From: Euzebya rosea
Lineage (GTDB): Bacteria > Actinomycetota > Nitriliruptoria > Euzebyales > Euzebyaceae
Direction: 5' to 3'
DNA: 64,000 bases
Assembly: GCF_003073135.1 (NCBI RefSeq)
Contig: NZ_PGDQ01000013.1
Span: forward strand, 62,001-126,000
In this document: in pieces, positions 1 to 9,010 of the stretch
Layout: every line of letters begins with the position of its first letter
Position numbering within the stretch: the first letter of the stretch is position 1
Notes under the pieces: generated by a model
What the model was told of the DNA's origin: nothing
The model's input: only the letters and a program-made list of their open reading frames with translations
Database searches by the model: none
Made by a program: the position numbers and the translations under genes

Positions 1-611
1 TGCTCGGGCCGGCTCGCATCACCGGCGCGACGTCGGTTCCCGTCGACGTCGACGCGGCCCGCCAGGCCGTGGACCGGTGGATGACCACCGACGAGGGCAT
101 GCGGATGCGTGGCACCAGCGCCGGCAGGCAACGCTGGGGCAAGGACGCGCGGGTCGTCACCGAGATCAAGCGCGGCCTCGGCAGCCCCCGCGCCACGGGC
201 ATCCTCCGCGGGCTCGACGAGGTCGACGTCACCGTCGAGGCGCTCGACGACGCGACGGTCGTCACCGTCGAGGCGGACACCCGGAAGATTCAGAAGACCG
301 GCGTGGCAATCGCCGCCGGCTCGACGCTGGCAGGTGTGGCCTTCGGCGTCGGCGCGGCGACGATCATCCCGGACGCGGCCGGCGGGTTCACCGACCTCGG
401 CCAGTTCGGACTGACCTTCGGCGTCTGGACCGCCGGCGGTGCCGCGACCGCCGTCTCCGTGTGCCGGTCGTGGACCACGCGGGTCCGCCGAGCCGTCGCC
501 GACGCCCTCGACGGCATCAACATGACCACCACATGGGACGGCCCGGAGCTCGTGGAGGACCGGCCGGGGTGGCGCAGCACCGTCCTCCGATGGCTGGACG
601 GCAACCGCTGA
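1..611 (+). CDS. unknown protein, C-terminal part (5' end outside window)
   Basis: The frame is open from base 3, so the gene begins before the window; the first in-window start, GTG at 69, is probably internal. About 200 residues are visible. The first half is polar and charged. It is followed by two Gly/Ala-rich hydrophobic stretches, at roughly bases 300-370 and 400-470, that could form a membrane hairpin. The tail after them is basic and then acidic. I recognise no family. The hydrophobic pair after a soluble domain suggests a small membrane-associated protein. It ends 47 bases before hemL, which has its own promoter-like hexamer, so the two need not be cotranscribed. Confidence 0.55.
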   Translation, partial: LGPARITGATSVPVDVDAARQAVDRWMTTDEGMRMRGTSAGRQRWGKDARVVTEIKRGLGSPRATGILRGLDEVDVTVEALDDATVVTVEADTRKIQKTGVAIAAGSTLAGVAFGVGAATIIPDAAGGFTDLGQFGLTFGVWTAGGAATAVSVCRSWTTRVRRAVADALDGINMTTTWDGPELVEDRPGWRSTVLRWLDGNR

Positions 612-645
612 GCCACCCGGCGTCGTCGGTCGTCGGGGTCGCCGC

Positions 646-651
646 TACGCT
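646..651 (+). promoter_or_regulatory. -10 hexamer TACGCT of hemL, leaderless type
   Basis: TACGCT ends 7 bases before the hemL GTG at 659, which puts the predicted transcription start on or next to the start codon. No Shine-Dalgarno sequence is present. The same arrangement recurs at many genes in this window. Confidence 0.45.
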
Positions 652-658
652 GCGGCCC

Positions 659-1960
659 GTGTCCACCACCCCTGCTTCAGTGCCCGTGTCCGAGTCGTTG
701 TTCGCCCGCGCCGAGGCCGTGATCCCCGGCGGGGTGAACTCACCCGTTCGCGCCTTCCGCGGCGTCGGCGGCACCCCACGGTTCATGGCGAAGGGGGAGG
801 GCCCCCGCGTCACCGACGAGGACGGCCGCACCTACATCGACTACGTCATGTCATGGGGGCCGCTCATCCTCGGCCACAGCCACCCGGACGTGGTCGCCGC
901 CGCCATCGAGGCCACCCGCTCCGGATCCTCCTACGGGGCGCCGACCCGCGGTGAGGTGGAGCTCGCCGAGGAGATCGTCGACCGCATCCCCGGCGTCGAC
1001 CAGGTCCGCTGCGTCTCCTCGGGGACCGAGGCGACGATGAGCGCCATCCGCATCGGCCGCGGGTTCACCGGACGGGACAAGATCATCAAGTTCGCCGGCC
1101 ACTACCACGGCCACGGCGACGCGCTCCTGGTCGAGGCCGGCAGCGGCGTGGCCACCCTCGGCCTGCCCAACTCACCGGGCGTGACCGCAGGCGCGACCGG
1201 CGACACCATCGTCGTGCCGTGGAACGACCGTGCGGCCGTCACCGCCGCCTTCGAGGCACACGGCGACGACATCGCCCTGATCATCTGCGAGCCGGTCGCC
1301 GCCAACATGGGCGTCGTCCCCGCCGCGGACGGCTACCACCAGTTCCTGCGCGACATCACCCGCGAACACGGTGCCCTGCTGCTGGTCGACGAGGTCATGA
1401 CCGGGTTCCGGCTGGCCCGGGGCGGTGCCACCGAGCTGCTGGGCCTCGACCCCGACCTGATCGCCTTCGGCAAGGTCGTCGGGGGCGGCTTCCCCCTCGC
1501 CGCGTTCGGCGGACGGCGCGAGATCATGTCGCAGCTGGCCCCCGTCGGCCCCGTCTACCAAGCAGGCACCCTCAGCGGGAACCCGGTGGCGGTCGCGGCG
1601 GGCCTGACCCAGCTGCGCCTGCTCGACGCCGACGCCTACGCACGGCTGGATGCCCTCGCCGACCGGCTTGTCCGCGGGCTCCTCGGCGCGTTCGCCGACG
1701 CCGACGTCCCCGCCTGCATCCAGCGGGCCGGCAACCTGTTCGGGCTGTTCTTCACCGGTTCGCCGGTCACCGACTACGACGGGGCCAAGGCGGCCGATCA
1801 CGACCGCTACGGCCGGTTCTTCCACGGCATGCTCGCCGAGGGGCACTACCTGCCGCCGTCGGGCTACGAGGCCATGTTCGTCTCGACCGCCCACACCGAG
1901 GACGACATCGACGCCACGGTCGCGGCAGCGGCCCGCGTCGCGGCCACCCTTGCCGGATAG
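659..1960 (+). CDS. hemL: glutamate-1-semialdehyde 2,1-aminomutase
   Basis: This is the PLP enzyme that converts glutamate-1-semialdehyde to 5-aminolevulinate, the last step of the C5 route to tetrapyrroles, in the cytoplasm. The 433-residue length is usual for the family. The N-terminal [12 protein letters not shown] motif, [11 protein letters not shown], the HYHGHGD segment, DEVMTGFR and the GKVVGGGFP lysine region (Schiff-base Lys) are all visible, followed by TLSGNP. The frame is open far upstream, but the family begins near [16 protein letters not shown], so GTG 659 fits; GTG 680 or 686 are alternatives. Haem made from this pathway would serve the cytochrome genes at 8.2-16.9 kb. The downstream gene overlaps it by 11 bases. 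Confidence 0.95.
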   Translation: MSTTPASVPVSESLFARAEAVIPGGVNSPVRAFRGVGGTPRFMAKGEGPRVTDEDGRTYIDYVMSWGPLILGHSHPDVVAAAIEATRSGSSYGAPTRGEVELAEEIVDRIPGVDQVRCVSSGTEATMSAIRIGRGFTGRDKIIKFAGHYHGHGDALLVEAGSGVATLGLPNSPGVTAGATGDTIVVPWNDRAAVTAAFEAHGDDIALIICEPVAANMGVVPAADGYHQFLRDITREHGALLLVDEVMTGFRLARGGATELLGLDPDLIAFGKVVGGGFPLAAFGGRREIMSQLAPVGPVYQAGTLSGNPVAVAAGLTQLRLLDADAYARLDALADRLVRGLLGAFADADVPACIQRAGNLFGLFFTGSPVTDYDGAKAADHDRYGRFFHGMLAEGHYLPPSGYEAMFVSTAHTEDDIDATVAAAARVAATLAG

Positions 1961-3128
1961 ACAGCGCGTCGCGGGGACGCAGCTGACCCGACGACACGTC
2001 CTCCGTCGGGCCGGTGTCCTCGCCGCCGCGGGCATGTCAGCAGCGCTGGCGGCGTGCAGCGAGGATGATCCGGACGTGATCGACGTCGAGCAGCTGGAGG
2101 ACCGCGACCCGATGGACATGGAACCGCTCGCCATCACCGGCGTCCGGCAGCCGGGCAGCCCGGACCAGCCGATCACCGTGACGGTGCTCGGCCGCCGCAT
2201 CCATGGCGTCGGCGAGCAGCCGCCCGACGGTGTGCGCACCCTCGACCTCGACGGCGGATGGATCGTGCCCGGGTTCGTCGACAGCCACGTGCACATGCAG
2301 TTCTCGACGCCCGCGGAGGTGCTCGCCGGCGGCGTCACGACCGTCCGCGACCTCGGCGGCCCGCCGACCGCAGCGCAGTCGTTGATCGGCACCACCCCGC
2401 TGAAGGTGCTGATCGCGGGGCGCATCCTCACCCCGATCGGGGGGTACCCCAGCCGATCGTGGGGCGATGACGGCACCGCCCGAGAGATCGCCAGCGCAGA
2501 GGACGCCGTCAGCGCCGTCCGCGAGCAGACCGGATCGGGGGCGACCGTGATCAAGGTGGCGCTGGAGGACTCCGAGGGTCGGCCGCTGTTCGACCTCGAG
2601 ACCCTGCAGGCGATCGTGGCCACCGCCCGCGAGTCCGGCCTGCGCACCACCGCGCACTGCGGATCAGCGGCGGCCCTCGAACGCGCCATCGAGGGTGGGG
2701 TCCGCGAGCTGTGCCACCTGCCATTGCACGACGTCACCCCCACCGAGATGCAGGCCGCAGCCGCCGCCGCCATGGTGCTGGTCCCGACCCTGGAGATCCG
2801 GGGCGACGACCCCTCGGCGCTCGAAGCGCTCGCGGCCTTCCGCGAGGCCGGCGGCGAGGTGCTGTACGGCAGCGACCTCGGCAACGGCGGGACCGCCCCG
2901 GGAATCGAGGTGACCGAGGTGCGGGCGATGCTGGCAGCGGGCATGACCCCCGAGGAAGTCCTTCGCTCGGCCACATCGGACGCCGCGGCGTACCTGTCGC
3001 TGGACACGGGCGTCATCGCCGAGGGGCTGCTGGCCGACCTCGTGGTCCTCGGCGGGGACCCGTTCGAGGATCCCTCCCGCTACGACGACGTCCGGCTGGT
3101 GCTGGCCTCCGGCGAGATCGTCGGCTGA
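1950..3128 (+). CDS. Tat-exported lipoprotein amidohydrolase
   Basis: A metal-dependent hydrolase of the amidohydrolase superfamily (imidazolonepropionase-like group), predicted to act outside the cytoplasm. The N-terminus carries a twin-arginine stretch ([10 protein letters not shown]), a hydrophobic segment and a lipobox ending LAAC. The metal-site signatures are present: HVHM after PGFVDS, a Lys in VIKVALE, AHCGSA, LCHLPLH and a late YGSDLGN aspartate. The final [15 protein letters not shown] block is typical of the family's C-terminal beta-sandwich. I chose TTG 1950 because it keeps the twin arginines; it overlaps the hemL end by 11 bases and suggests translational coupling. The substrate cannot be told from sequence. 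Confidence 0.75.
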   Translation: MPDRQRVAGTQLTRRHVLRRAGVLAAAGMSAALAACSEDDPDVIDVEQLEDRDPMDMEPLAITGVRQPGSPDQPITVTVLGRRIHGVGEQPPDGVRTLDLDGGWIVPGFVDSHVHMQFSTPAEVLAGGVTTVRDLGGPPTAAQSLIGTTPLKVLIAGRILTPIGGYPSRSWGDDGTAREIASAEDAVSAVREQTGSGATVIKVALEDSEGRPLFDLETLQAIVATARESGLRTTAHCGSAAALERAIEGGVRELCHLPLHDVTPTEMQAAAAAAMVLVPTLEIRGDDPSALEALAAFREAGGEVLYGSDLGNGGTAPGIEVTEVRAMLAAGMTPEEVLRSATSDAAAYLSLDTGVIAEGLLADLVVLGGDPFEDPSRYDDVRLVLASGEIVG

Positions 3129-3134
3129 CCCACC

Positions 3135-6100
3135 GTGGGCGCACGACCCCCTGCGATGTCCCGGGCCGATGTCGCCCGGGTGCTGGGACCCGTCTTCACC
3201 GACCGGGGCCAGCGGTACGCCGCCGACGGACGGGTGCTCGACGCTGCCTGGAACCCCTCGGACCTGTCGCTGTTCGGGACGGTCCGCGGAAGTGCCGGAC
3301 GCCTGTACGAGGCGACCGCGGTCTGGCGGGTGCACCGGGGCCGTGAGCAGTTCGTCGGCGGCGAGTGCACCTGCCCGATGCAGCGCGACTGCAAGCACGT
3401 GGCCGCCGTCGCGCTGATCGGCGGCATGACCGCGAACGGCAGGTCGACCGGTGGCGCGTCCGGTCCGCGGGCGGAGTGGGACCGGGCGCTGGACGCCTGG
3501 ACCCTCGGCGAGGACGTGGCCGACGCCGACGTCGTCCCCCTCGGCCTGCTGGTGTCGGTCGGGGACCACGGACGGGTCGGCATGCGGCTGGTCAAGCCCA
3601 GCGGGCGCGGATGGGTCACCGGCACGCTCGAGTGGCGGTCGATCTCGACGTGGTCGGGGTCGCGCTGGGGGCAGGCAGAGACCTTCGAGGCCGAGCACGT
3701 CCGCATCGCGAAGGCCATCCATGCGCTGTCGGCGGTGACGTCGCAGTTCGGCGCCTACAGCTCGGCCGCCCGGGACCTCGACCTGGCCGAGTTCCCCCAT
3801 CCCCAGCTGTGGGCGCTGCTGGCGGCCGGTGCCGAGGCCGGCATGGTCCTGCGCACCGGTCAGGCAGGTGCGCAGGGAGTTGCCCTGCTGCCACCCCACG
3901 CGGCGGAGGTGCGTGTCGACGTCACCGACACCCCCGACGGGTCCCGCCTGCTGACCCCGTCGGTCTGGGCCGGCGAGGCCCGGCGCACCCCGCTGGCGGC
4001 CGTGGGCGATCCCGCCCATGGCATGGTCGTGGCCCCCGAACCGGGCGAGGACGTCGGGCTGGTCCTTGCCCCGCTGGCCCGCACCGCGCCGATGACCCTC
4101 TGCCGGGCTGCCATCGCCGGCAGCCGCGTCGCCGTCCCGCCGGCCGACCGCGACCGGTTCGCCACCGACGGGTACCTGCGGCTGCAGCGCCTGGTCCGCG
4201 TGACGTCCAGCGACGGGTCCTTCGCGCCGCCCACGATCGGCCCGCCGACGCTCCTGCTGCGCATCGACCCCGAACGTGCCGACCTGCTGCGGACCGAATG
4301 GCTGGTCCGGTACCGCATCGACGACAACCCCAGCGACAGCCCGCTCGTCGACGGCCACGGGGCCCCGTGGCGCGACCCGGACGCGGAGAATGCGCTGCTG
4401 GCCGACCTGCGCCCGCTGCTGGGCGACCTCCCCGCGTCGACCGAGGTCCACGGCGAGGCCGCGGTGGACCTGGCGACCCGAGTCGTCCCGGCGCTGGAGG
4501 CCCACCCGGCGGTCGCGGTGGAGGTCCTCGGTGACGGCCTGCCCGACTACCGCGACGTGGACGGATCGGTCGAGGTGCACCTCGCGACCCGCCTCGCACC
4601 GGAGGAACGCGACTGGTTCGACCTCGACGTGTCACTGTCCGTCGACGGCCGGTCGGTCCTGCTCGGCACGGTCTTCACCGCCCTCGCCGACGGCCGGACA
4701 CGGCTCGTCCTGCCCGACGGGGCCCACCTGTCCTTGCGCACACCGGAGCTGGAGCAGCTGCGGGAGCTGATCGAGGAGGCCACCGCGCTGCAGGAGCGGC
4801 AGGCCGGCCAGCTTCGCGTCAGCCGCTACCAGGTCGACCTGTGGGAGCAGCTGTCGACCCTCGGGGTCGTCACCGCACAGGCCGAGGAGTGGCGAGCCCA
4901 GGTGGAGGCGCTGGCCGACCTGGCGGCGCTGGCCGGTCCGGACGGGACGGAGGCCGTCGTCGCCGACGTCGACGTGCCCGGTGGGTTCCGGGGCACGATG
5001 CGTCCCTACCAGCGGGAGGGCCTCGCGTGGCTGTCGTTCCTGATGGACCACCGGCTGGGTGGGATCCTGGCCGACGACATGGGGCTGGGCAAGACCCTCC
5101 AGGCGCTCGCCGTGATGTGTCGGGCGCGCGAGGCCGACCCGGCGACGGGGCCGTTCCTGGTCCTTGCCCCCGCATCGGTCGTCCACGGGTGGGCCCACGA
5201 GGCTGCGACGTTCACACCCGGGCTCGACGTGCGCACCGTCGGCGCGACGCTGGACACGCTGGGCACGACGGCCGCAGCGGTGGCCGACGGCGCCGACGTC
5301 GTCATCACCAGCTACACGCGCTTCCGCCTGGACGCCGAGGCCTACGGGCAGGTCGCCTGGGCGGGCCTGCTGCTCGACGAGGCGCAGGCGGTCAAGAACC
5401 CCCGATCCAAGCTGTACGGCTGCGTTCGCCGCCTGCGGGTCCCCTTCGCGCTGGCCATCACCGGCACGCCGATGGAGAACGACCTGATGGAACTGTGGTC
5501 GCTGCTGTCCATCACCGCTCCCGGCCTGTTCCCCAACCCGTCGACCTTCAAGGAGGTCTACGCCACACCGATCCAGCGCAACCGGGACGAGGTACGGCTG
5601 GCCCGCCTGCGACGCCGCATCAGGCCGCTGGTCCTGCGCCGGACGAAGGAGCAGGTCGCCGCCGACCTGCCGCCGAAGCAGGAGCAGGTCCTGTCCGTCG
5701 CGCTGACGCCCGCGCACCGCAAGGTCTACGACGGCTGGCTGCAGCGGGAACGCAAGAAGGTGCTGGGGCTGATGGGCGACCTCGACGAGCACCGCTTCAC
5801 CGTCCTGCGATCCCTGACGCTCCTGCGGCTGGCCAGCCTCCATGCCGGCCTGGTCGAGGATCGCCACCACGCCGTCGCCTCGGCCAAGCTCGACGTGCTG
5901 GTCGACCACCTGCACGAGGTCGTCGAGGGCGGGCACCGTGCCCTCGTCTTCAGCCAGTTCACGAGCTTCCTGGACCTGGTGCGCGAACGGCTGGACGCCG
6001 AGGGCATCGACCACGTGCACCTCGACGGGTCCACCCGCAACCGCAGGGCCGTCGTCAGGTCGTTCACCGAGGGCGACGCCCCGGTGTTCACCATCAGCCT

Positions 6101-6383
6101 GAAGGCAGGCGGGGTCGGCCTGAACCTGACCGAGGCCGACTACTGCTTCCTGCTGGACCCGTGGTGGAACCCCGCCACCGAGGCGCAGGCCGTCGACCGG
6201 GCCCACCGCATCGGCCAGACCCGGCGGGTGATGGTCTACCGGCTTATCGCGGCAGGCACGATCGAGGAGAAGGTGCTGGACCTCAGCCAGCGCAAGGCCG
6301 CGCTCTTCGACGGCGTGATGGACGGGGGACAGTCCTTCGGCTCGCGGCTGACCGCGGAGGACATCGCAGCGCTGCTGGGGTGA
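3135..6383 (+). CDS. SNF2-family helicase with N-terminal SWIM zinc finger
   Basis: A 1082-residue DNA-dependent ATPase of the SNF2/HepA class, probably a nucleoid or repair translocase. An N-terminal SWIM zinc finger (C78, C80, C86, H88; CxC...CxH) is followed by about 500 residues of poorly conserved SNF2-associated sequence. The ATPase core begins near residue 620, with RPYQREGLAWL, Walker A DDMGLGKTLQ, motif II as LLDEAQ, and the GTPMEN motif. The second RecA-like half has VFSQFTSFLD, SLKAGGVGLNL and DRAHRIGQ, so all helicase motifs are intact. GTG 3135 lies 6 bases after the previous stop; ATG 3156 is an alternative start. SWIM-SNF2 pairs like this are common in actinobacteria and Bacillus. 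Confidence 0.92.
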   Translation: MGARPPAMSRADVARVLGPVFTDRGQRYAADGRVLDAAWNPSDLSLFGTVRGSAGRLYEATAVWRVHRGREQFVGGECTCPMQRDCKHVAAVALIGGMTANGRSTGGASGPRAEWDRALDAWTLGEDVADADVVPLGLLVSVGDHGRVGMRLVKPSGRGWVTGTLEWRSISTWSGSRWGQAETFEAEHVRIAKAIHALSAVTSQFGAYSSAARDLDLAEFPHPQLWALLAAGAEAGMVLRTGQAGAQGVALLPPHAAEVRVDVTDTPDGSRLLTPSVWAGEARRTPLAAVGDPAHGMVVAPEPGEDVGLVLAPLARTAPMTLCRAAIAGSRVAVPPADRDRFATDGYLRLQRLVRVTSSDGSFAPPTIGPPTLLLRIDPERADLLRTEWLVRYRIDDNPSDSPLVDGHGAPWRDPDAENALLADLRPLLGDLPASTEVHGEAAVDLATRVVPALEAHPAVAVEVLGDGLPDYRDVDGSVEVHLATRLAPEERDWFDLDVSLSVDGRSVLLGTVFTALADGRTRLVLPDGAHLSLRTPELEQLRELIEEATALQERQAGQLRVSRYQVDLWEQLSTLGVVTAQAEEWRAQVEALADLAALAGPDGTEAVVADVDVPGGFRGTMRPYQREGLAWLSFLMDHRLGGILADDMGLGKTLQALAVMCRAREADPATGPFLVLAPASVVHGWAHEAATFTPGLDVRTVGATLDTLGTTAAAVADGADVVITSYTRFRLDAEAYGQVAWAGLLLDEAQAVKNPRSKLYGCVRRLRVPFALAITGTPMENDLMELWSLLSITAPGLFPNPSTFKEVYATPIQRNRDEVRLARLRRRIRPLVLRRTKEQVAADLPPKQEQVLSVALTPAHRKVYDGWLQRERKKVLGLMGDLDEHRFTVLRSLTLLRLASLHAGLVEDRHHAVASAKLDVLVDHLHEVVEGGHRALVFSQFTSFLDLVRERLDAEGIDHVHLDGSTRNRRAVVRSFTEGDAPVFTISLKAGGVGLNLTEADYCFLLDPWWNPATEAQAVDRAHRIGQTRRVMVYRLIAAGTIEEKVLDLSQRKAALFDGVMDGGQSFGSRLTAEDIAALLG

Positions 6384-6408
6384 TGGGGTACCGGCCCCGC
6401 CGAGTCGA

Positions 6409-6414
6409 TACCGT
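6409..6414 (+). promoter_or_regulatory. -10 hexamer TACCGT, leaderless type
   Basis: TACCGT lies 6 bases before GTG 6421 with no ribosome-binding sequence between, so the mRNA probably starts at the start codon. Confidence 0.45.
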
Positions 6415-6420
6415 GGCCGG

Positions 6421-7122
6421 GTGAGCACGTCCGACAACCGACCCTCGCCCGATCACGCAGCCCCGCCCGCGCCGGCCCCGGAGGCCGCTGACGTCGACAC
6501 CTCGCCGACCCCCGGCGGCGGTTCGGGTCGCACGTTGCTGATCGGCATCGTCGCGGTCGTCGCCCTCGGCGTCGCCGCCTTCGCGCTGGCCGCCGGTGGG
6601 GACGGCGCCGACGGCGGTCCCACGGTCGCGTGCGGCGGCCCACCTGCCGAGGCCGACCCCGCGCTGGTCGACGGCGGGGGGCTTGCCCCGCAGGCCGAAC
6701 CCGACGTGCTCCCGCCGGCACAGCTGTGCGCCTTCGCCGACGACACCCCCGTCGACGTCGAGGCCTGGCTCGGGGCAGAACCCCTCGTCATCAACTTCTG
6801 GGCCACCTGGTGCGCCCCCTGCGTGGCGGAGATGCCCGACTTCCAGGACGTCCACGAGGCCTCCGACGGCCGCTTCCGGTTGATCGGCATCAACACCCAG
6901 GACTCCCCGGCGCTCGCCCCGCCGTTCGTGGAGGACCTCGGCATCACCTACGACCTGGTGCGGGACCCCCGCGGCGAGTACTTCAACGCCACCAACGGCT
7001 TCGGGATGCCGACGACGCTGTTCGTCAGCCCCGACGGGGACATCCGCTACCGCCACACAGGCCCCCTGACCGTCGACGCGATGGCCGCGCTGCTGGCCGA
7101 ACACCTCGACGTGCAGCTCTAG
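6421..7122 (+). CDS. membrane-anchored TlpA/ResA-like thiol-disulfide oxidoreductase
   Basis: A 233-residue protein with a proline-rich cytoplasmic N-terminus, one membrane segment near residues 39-58 and an extracytoplasmic thioredoxin fold. The active site is WCAPC (C131 and C134) in the FWATWCAPC motif, followed by the cis-proline region MPTTLFVS. The family keeps haem-binding or protein cysteines reduced outside the membrane. It lies just upstream of the bc-complex and cytochrome c assembly genes, and a second member sits at 12571, so a role in cytochrome maturation is likely. It has its own leaderless promoter and may be expressed separately from the operon starting at 7351. Confidence 0.85.
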   Translation: MSTSDNRPSPDHAAPPAPAPEAADVDTSPTPGGGSGRTLLIGIVAVVALGVAAFALAAGGDGADGGPTVACGGPPAEADPALVDGGGLAPQAEPDVLPPAQLCAFADDTPVDVEAWLGAEPLVINFWATWCAPCVAEMPDFQDVHEASDGRFRLIGINTQDSPALAPPFVEDLGITYDLVRDPRGEYFNATNGFGMPTTLFVSPDGDIRYRHTGPLTVDAMAALLAEHLDVQL

Positions 7123-7215
7123 AACCAGGCGAACCAGCAGGTCGTCGGGCGGTCCAACGGCAACCGAAGGCACCCCTGAACGCTGCACGGTTCGCAGGCC
7201 GGGGGCCCGTCCGGG

Positions 7216-7221
7216 TAGGAT
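7216..7221 (+). promoter_or_regulatory. candidate -10 hexamer of the bc-complex operon
   Basis: TAGGAT lies in the 228-base gap between the TlpA-like gene and the operon. It would give an RNA leader of about 120 bases before GTG 7351. No clear -35 sequence is visible, so this is a weak call. Confidence 0.3.
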
Positions 7222-7350
7222 CAGCACTCCATCCGAGGCAGGTCGTGCCGGGATGGAGACCAGAGCGCCCGAGGCCGGCATCGAGACCCGGTGTTCCCGC
7301 CATCCGGCAGTTGAAAGGTTGACCGAAGTGGACGAAGTGAGTGATCAGGC

Positions 7351-7824
7351 GTGATCCAGGAGTTCTTCACCACGATCCCCGACGTGTTCCGGGAGCTGTG
7401 GCAGTTCGGTGACACGTGGCAGGGCCTGTTCGTCACCATCGGCAGCATCGTCCTGACCGCAGCCTTCACCGTGGGTGCCATGCGCACCCGCGACACGTAC
7501 GGCTGGGTGTCGGCAACCCTCGGCTGCTGCGCCGCGTTCATCGCGGCCCTCTGGGCCTTCGGGATCCTGCCGTCGGCATGGATCTACTTCCTGGACGGCT
7601 CCAAGGACACCCTCACCGACCAGATCGTGCCCAGCCAGATCGCCATCGGCGACTTCGTGGTCATGGGCAACTTCTACCAGGTGTTCCGCGACTCGATCGT
7701 GATGGTCGAGACCTTCGTGGCCATGGGCCTGTTCGGTGCCATCGCCCTGGCCGTCCAGAAGCGGTACCCCCGCGGCCTCGCCGAGGGCGAAGAAGCCCGT
7801 GAACAGTCAGGGGGCTACAAGTAA
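7351..7824 (+). CDS. membrane protein of the bc-complex operon, unknown family
   Basis: A 157-residue protein with three predicted membrane helices (about residues 22-44, 52-78 and 115-137) and a short charged tail. I do not recognise a family. Its stop codon shares one base with the ferredoxin start (TAATG), so the two are translationally coupled. The genes for cytochrome b, subunit IV, Rieske protein and cytochrome c follow directly. The context suggests a small membrane subunit that anchors the ferredoxin or is part of the quinol-oxidising complex. This is inference from gene order only. Confidence 0.7.
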   Translation: MIQEFFTTIPDVFRELWQFGDTWQGLFVTIGSIVLTAAFTVGAMRTRDTYGWVSATLGCCAAFIAALWAFGILPSAWIYFLDGSKDTLTDQIVPSQIAIGDFVVMGNFYQVFRDSIVMVETFVAMGLFGAIALAVQKRYPRGLAEGEEAREQSGGYK

Positions 7825-8168
7825 TGGGTCTCACCGATCAGGGGTTGCACCCCGAGATCTACGACGACTACCGGATCGAGACCGTCGACCCGTCGTGGCT
7901 GCAGGAGCGCGTCAAGCCCAAGCGCCACATCGGCCTGACGCCCGAGCTCTGCATCCTCTGCCGTGCCTGTGAGGACGTCTGTCCCTGGGAGTGCATCTGG
8001 ATGCTGGCCCCCGACGTCATCACCGACGCCGAGAACCCCGAGGTCATGACCCTCGCCCAGTCATCCTCGGCGACGTTCATCATCGACGACAACGAATGCA
8101 CCCGCTGCGCCATCTGCGTGGAGCGGTGTCCCTCCGACGCGCTCTGGCTCGGGCGCGTGGAGTCCTAG
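7824..8168 (+). CDS. 2[4Fe-4S] ferredoxin (NuoI-like) of the bc-complex operon
   Basis: A 114-residue iron-sulfur protein with two complete 4Fe-4S motifs: C43, C46, C49, C53 followed by Pro, and C92, C95, C98, C102 followed by Pro. The arrangement resembles the NuoI subunit of complex I. It overlaps the preceding membrane protein by one base and precedes cytochrome b by 50 bases. There is no signal peptide, so the clusters should lie on the cytoplasmic side. In a bc complex such a subunit could pass electrons between a soluble donor or acceptor and the membrane quinone pool. A ferredoxin is not part of the standard actinobacterial bcc complex, so this association is notable. Confidence 0.85.
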   Translation: MGLTDQGLHPEIYDDYRIETVDPSWLQERVKPKRHIGLTPELCILCRACEDVCPWECIWMLAPDVITDAENPEVMTLAQSSSATFIIDDNECTRCAICVERCPSDALWLGRVES

Positions 8169-8218
8169 GCCCACCCCACCCCGTGCACAGCCCGAAGTAA
8201 CGCAAAGGTTCACCCCTC

Positions 8219-9001
8219 GTGTCACGTCTCTCCATCCCCAAGCCGCCGAAGCCGGACGAGCTGAAGAAGCAGGTTCAGGACAACGTCGTCTGGAAGTCGA
8301 TCTTCCGGCCGGGCTCCATCTACCGCAAGGGCTACCGCGACACGTCGCGCGACCGTGCCCTCGCGGCGATGAACAACATCCTGTACCACCTGCACCCCGT
8401 GAAGGTGAAGCGGCATGGTCTGAAGCTGACCTACACCTACTGCCTCGGCGGGACCAGCTTCTTCCTGTTCATCCTGCTGACCATCACCGGCATCTTCCTG
8501 ATGTTCTTCTACCGGCCCGCCGCGGGTCCCGGTCAGGAGCTCGCCTACGCCGACATGCAGCGGATCATCTCCCAGGTGCAGTTCGGTGACCTGGTACGGA
8601 ACATCCACCGCTGGTCGGCCCACCTCATGGTGCTGACCGTGTTCCTGCACATGGCGCGGGTCTTCTACCACGGCGCCTACAAGCCGCCGCGCGAGTTCAA
8701 CTGGGTCGTCGGCGTGATCCTGCTGCTCCTCACCCTGCTGCTGGCCTTCACCGGCTACCTGCTGCCGTGGGACCAGCTGGCGATCTGGGCCGTGTCCGTG
8801 GGTTCGCAGATGGCGGGCTTCACCCCGGTCTTCGGCCAGCAGGTCCAGTTCGTCCTGCTCGGCGGGGTCGAGGTCGGCCCCGAGACGCTGCTGCGCTTCT
8901 ACGTGCTGCACGTCCTCGCCCTCCCGTTCGTCACCACGCTGTTCCTGGCGGTCCACTTCTGGCGGATCCGCAAGGACGGCGGTATCTCCGGTCCGCTGTA
9001 G
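8219..9001 (+). CDS. cytochrome b6-type subunit (N-terminal half of cytochrome b)
   Basis: A 260-residue membrane cytochrome carrying the four-helix haem core of quinol oxidation. Haem ligands H130 and H144 are 14 apart. H231 and H246 are 15 apart, which is the b6 spacing rather than the 14 of mitochondrial-type bc1. Cys75 in a YCLGG motif matches the cysteine of cyanobacterial b6 and Bacillus QcrB that holds the extra high-spin haem. The protein ends after helix D, and the remaining helices are encoded by the next gene, as in b6f complexes. A basic N-terminal extension of about 60 residues precedes helix A. GTG 8219 follows an AAAGG sequence; subunit IV starts 10 bases after the stop. Confidence 0.93.
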   Translation: MSRLSIPKPPKPDELKKQVQDNVVWKSIFRPGSIYRKGYRDTSRDRALAAMNNILYHLHPVKVKRHGLKLTYTYCLGGTSFFLFILLTITGIFLMFFYRPAAGPGQELAYADMQRIISQVQFGDLVRNIHRWSAHLMVLTVFLHMARVFYHGAYKPPREFNWVVGVILLLLTLLLAFTGYLLPWDQLAIWAVSVGSQMAGFTPVFGQQVQFVLLGGVEVGPETLLRFYVLHVLALPFVTTLFLAVHFWRIRKDGGISGPL

Positions 9002-9010
9002 GAGGCACTG

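Noticed and set aside
77-658. Upstream extension of the hemL frame
   Set aside because: The translated extension is arginine- and histidine-rich with no family similarity and overlaps the first gene in another frame; GTG 659 gives the normal HemL start.
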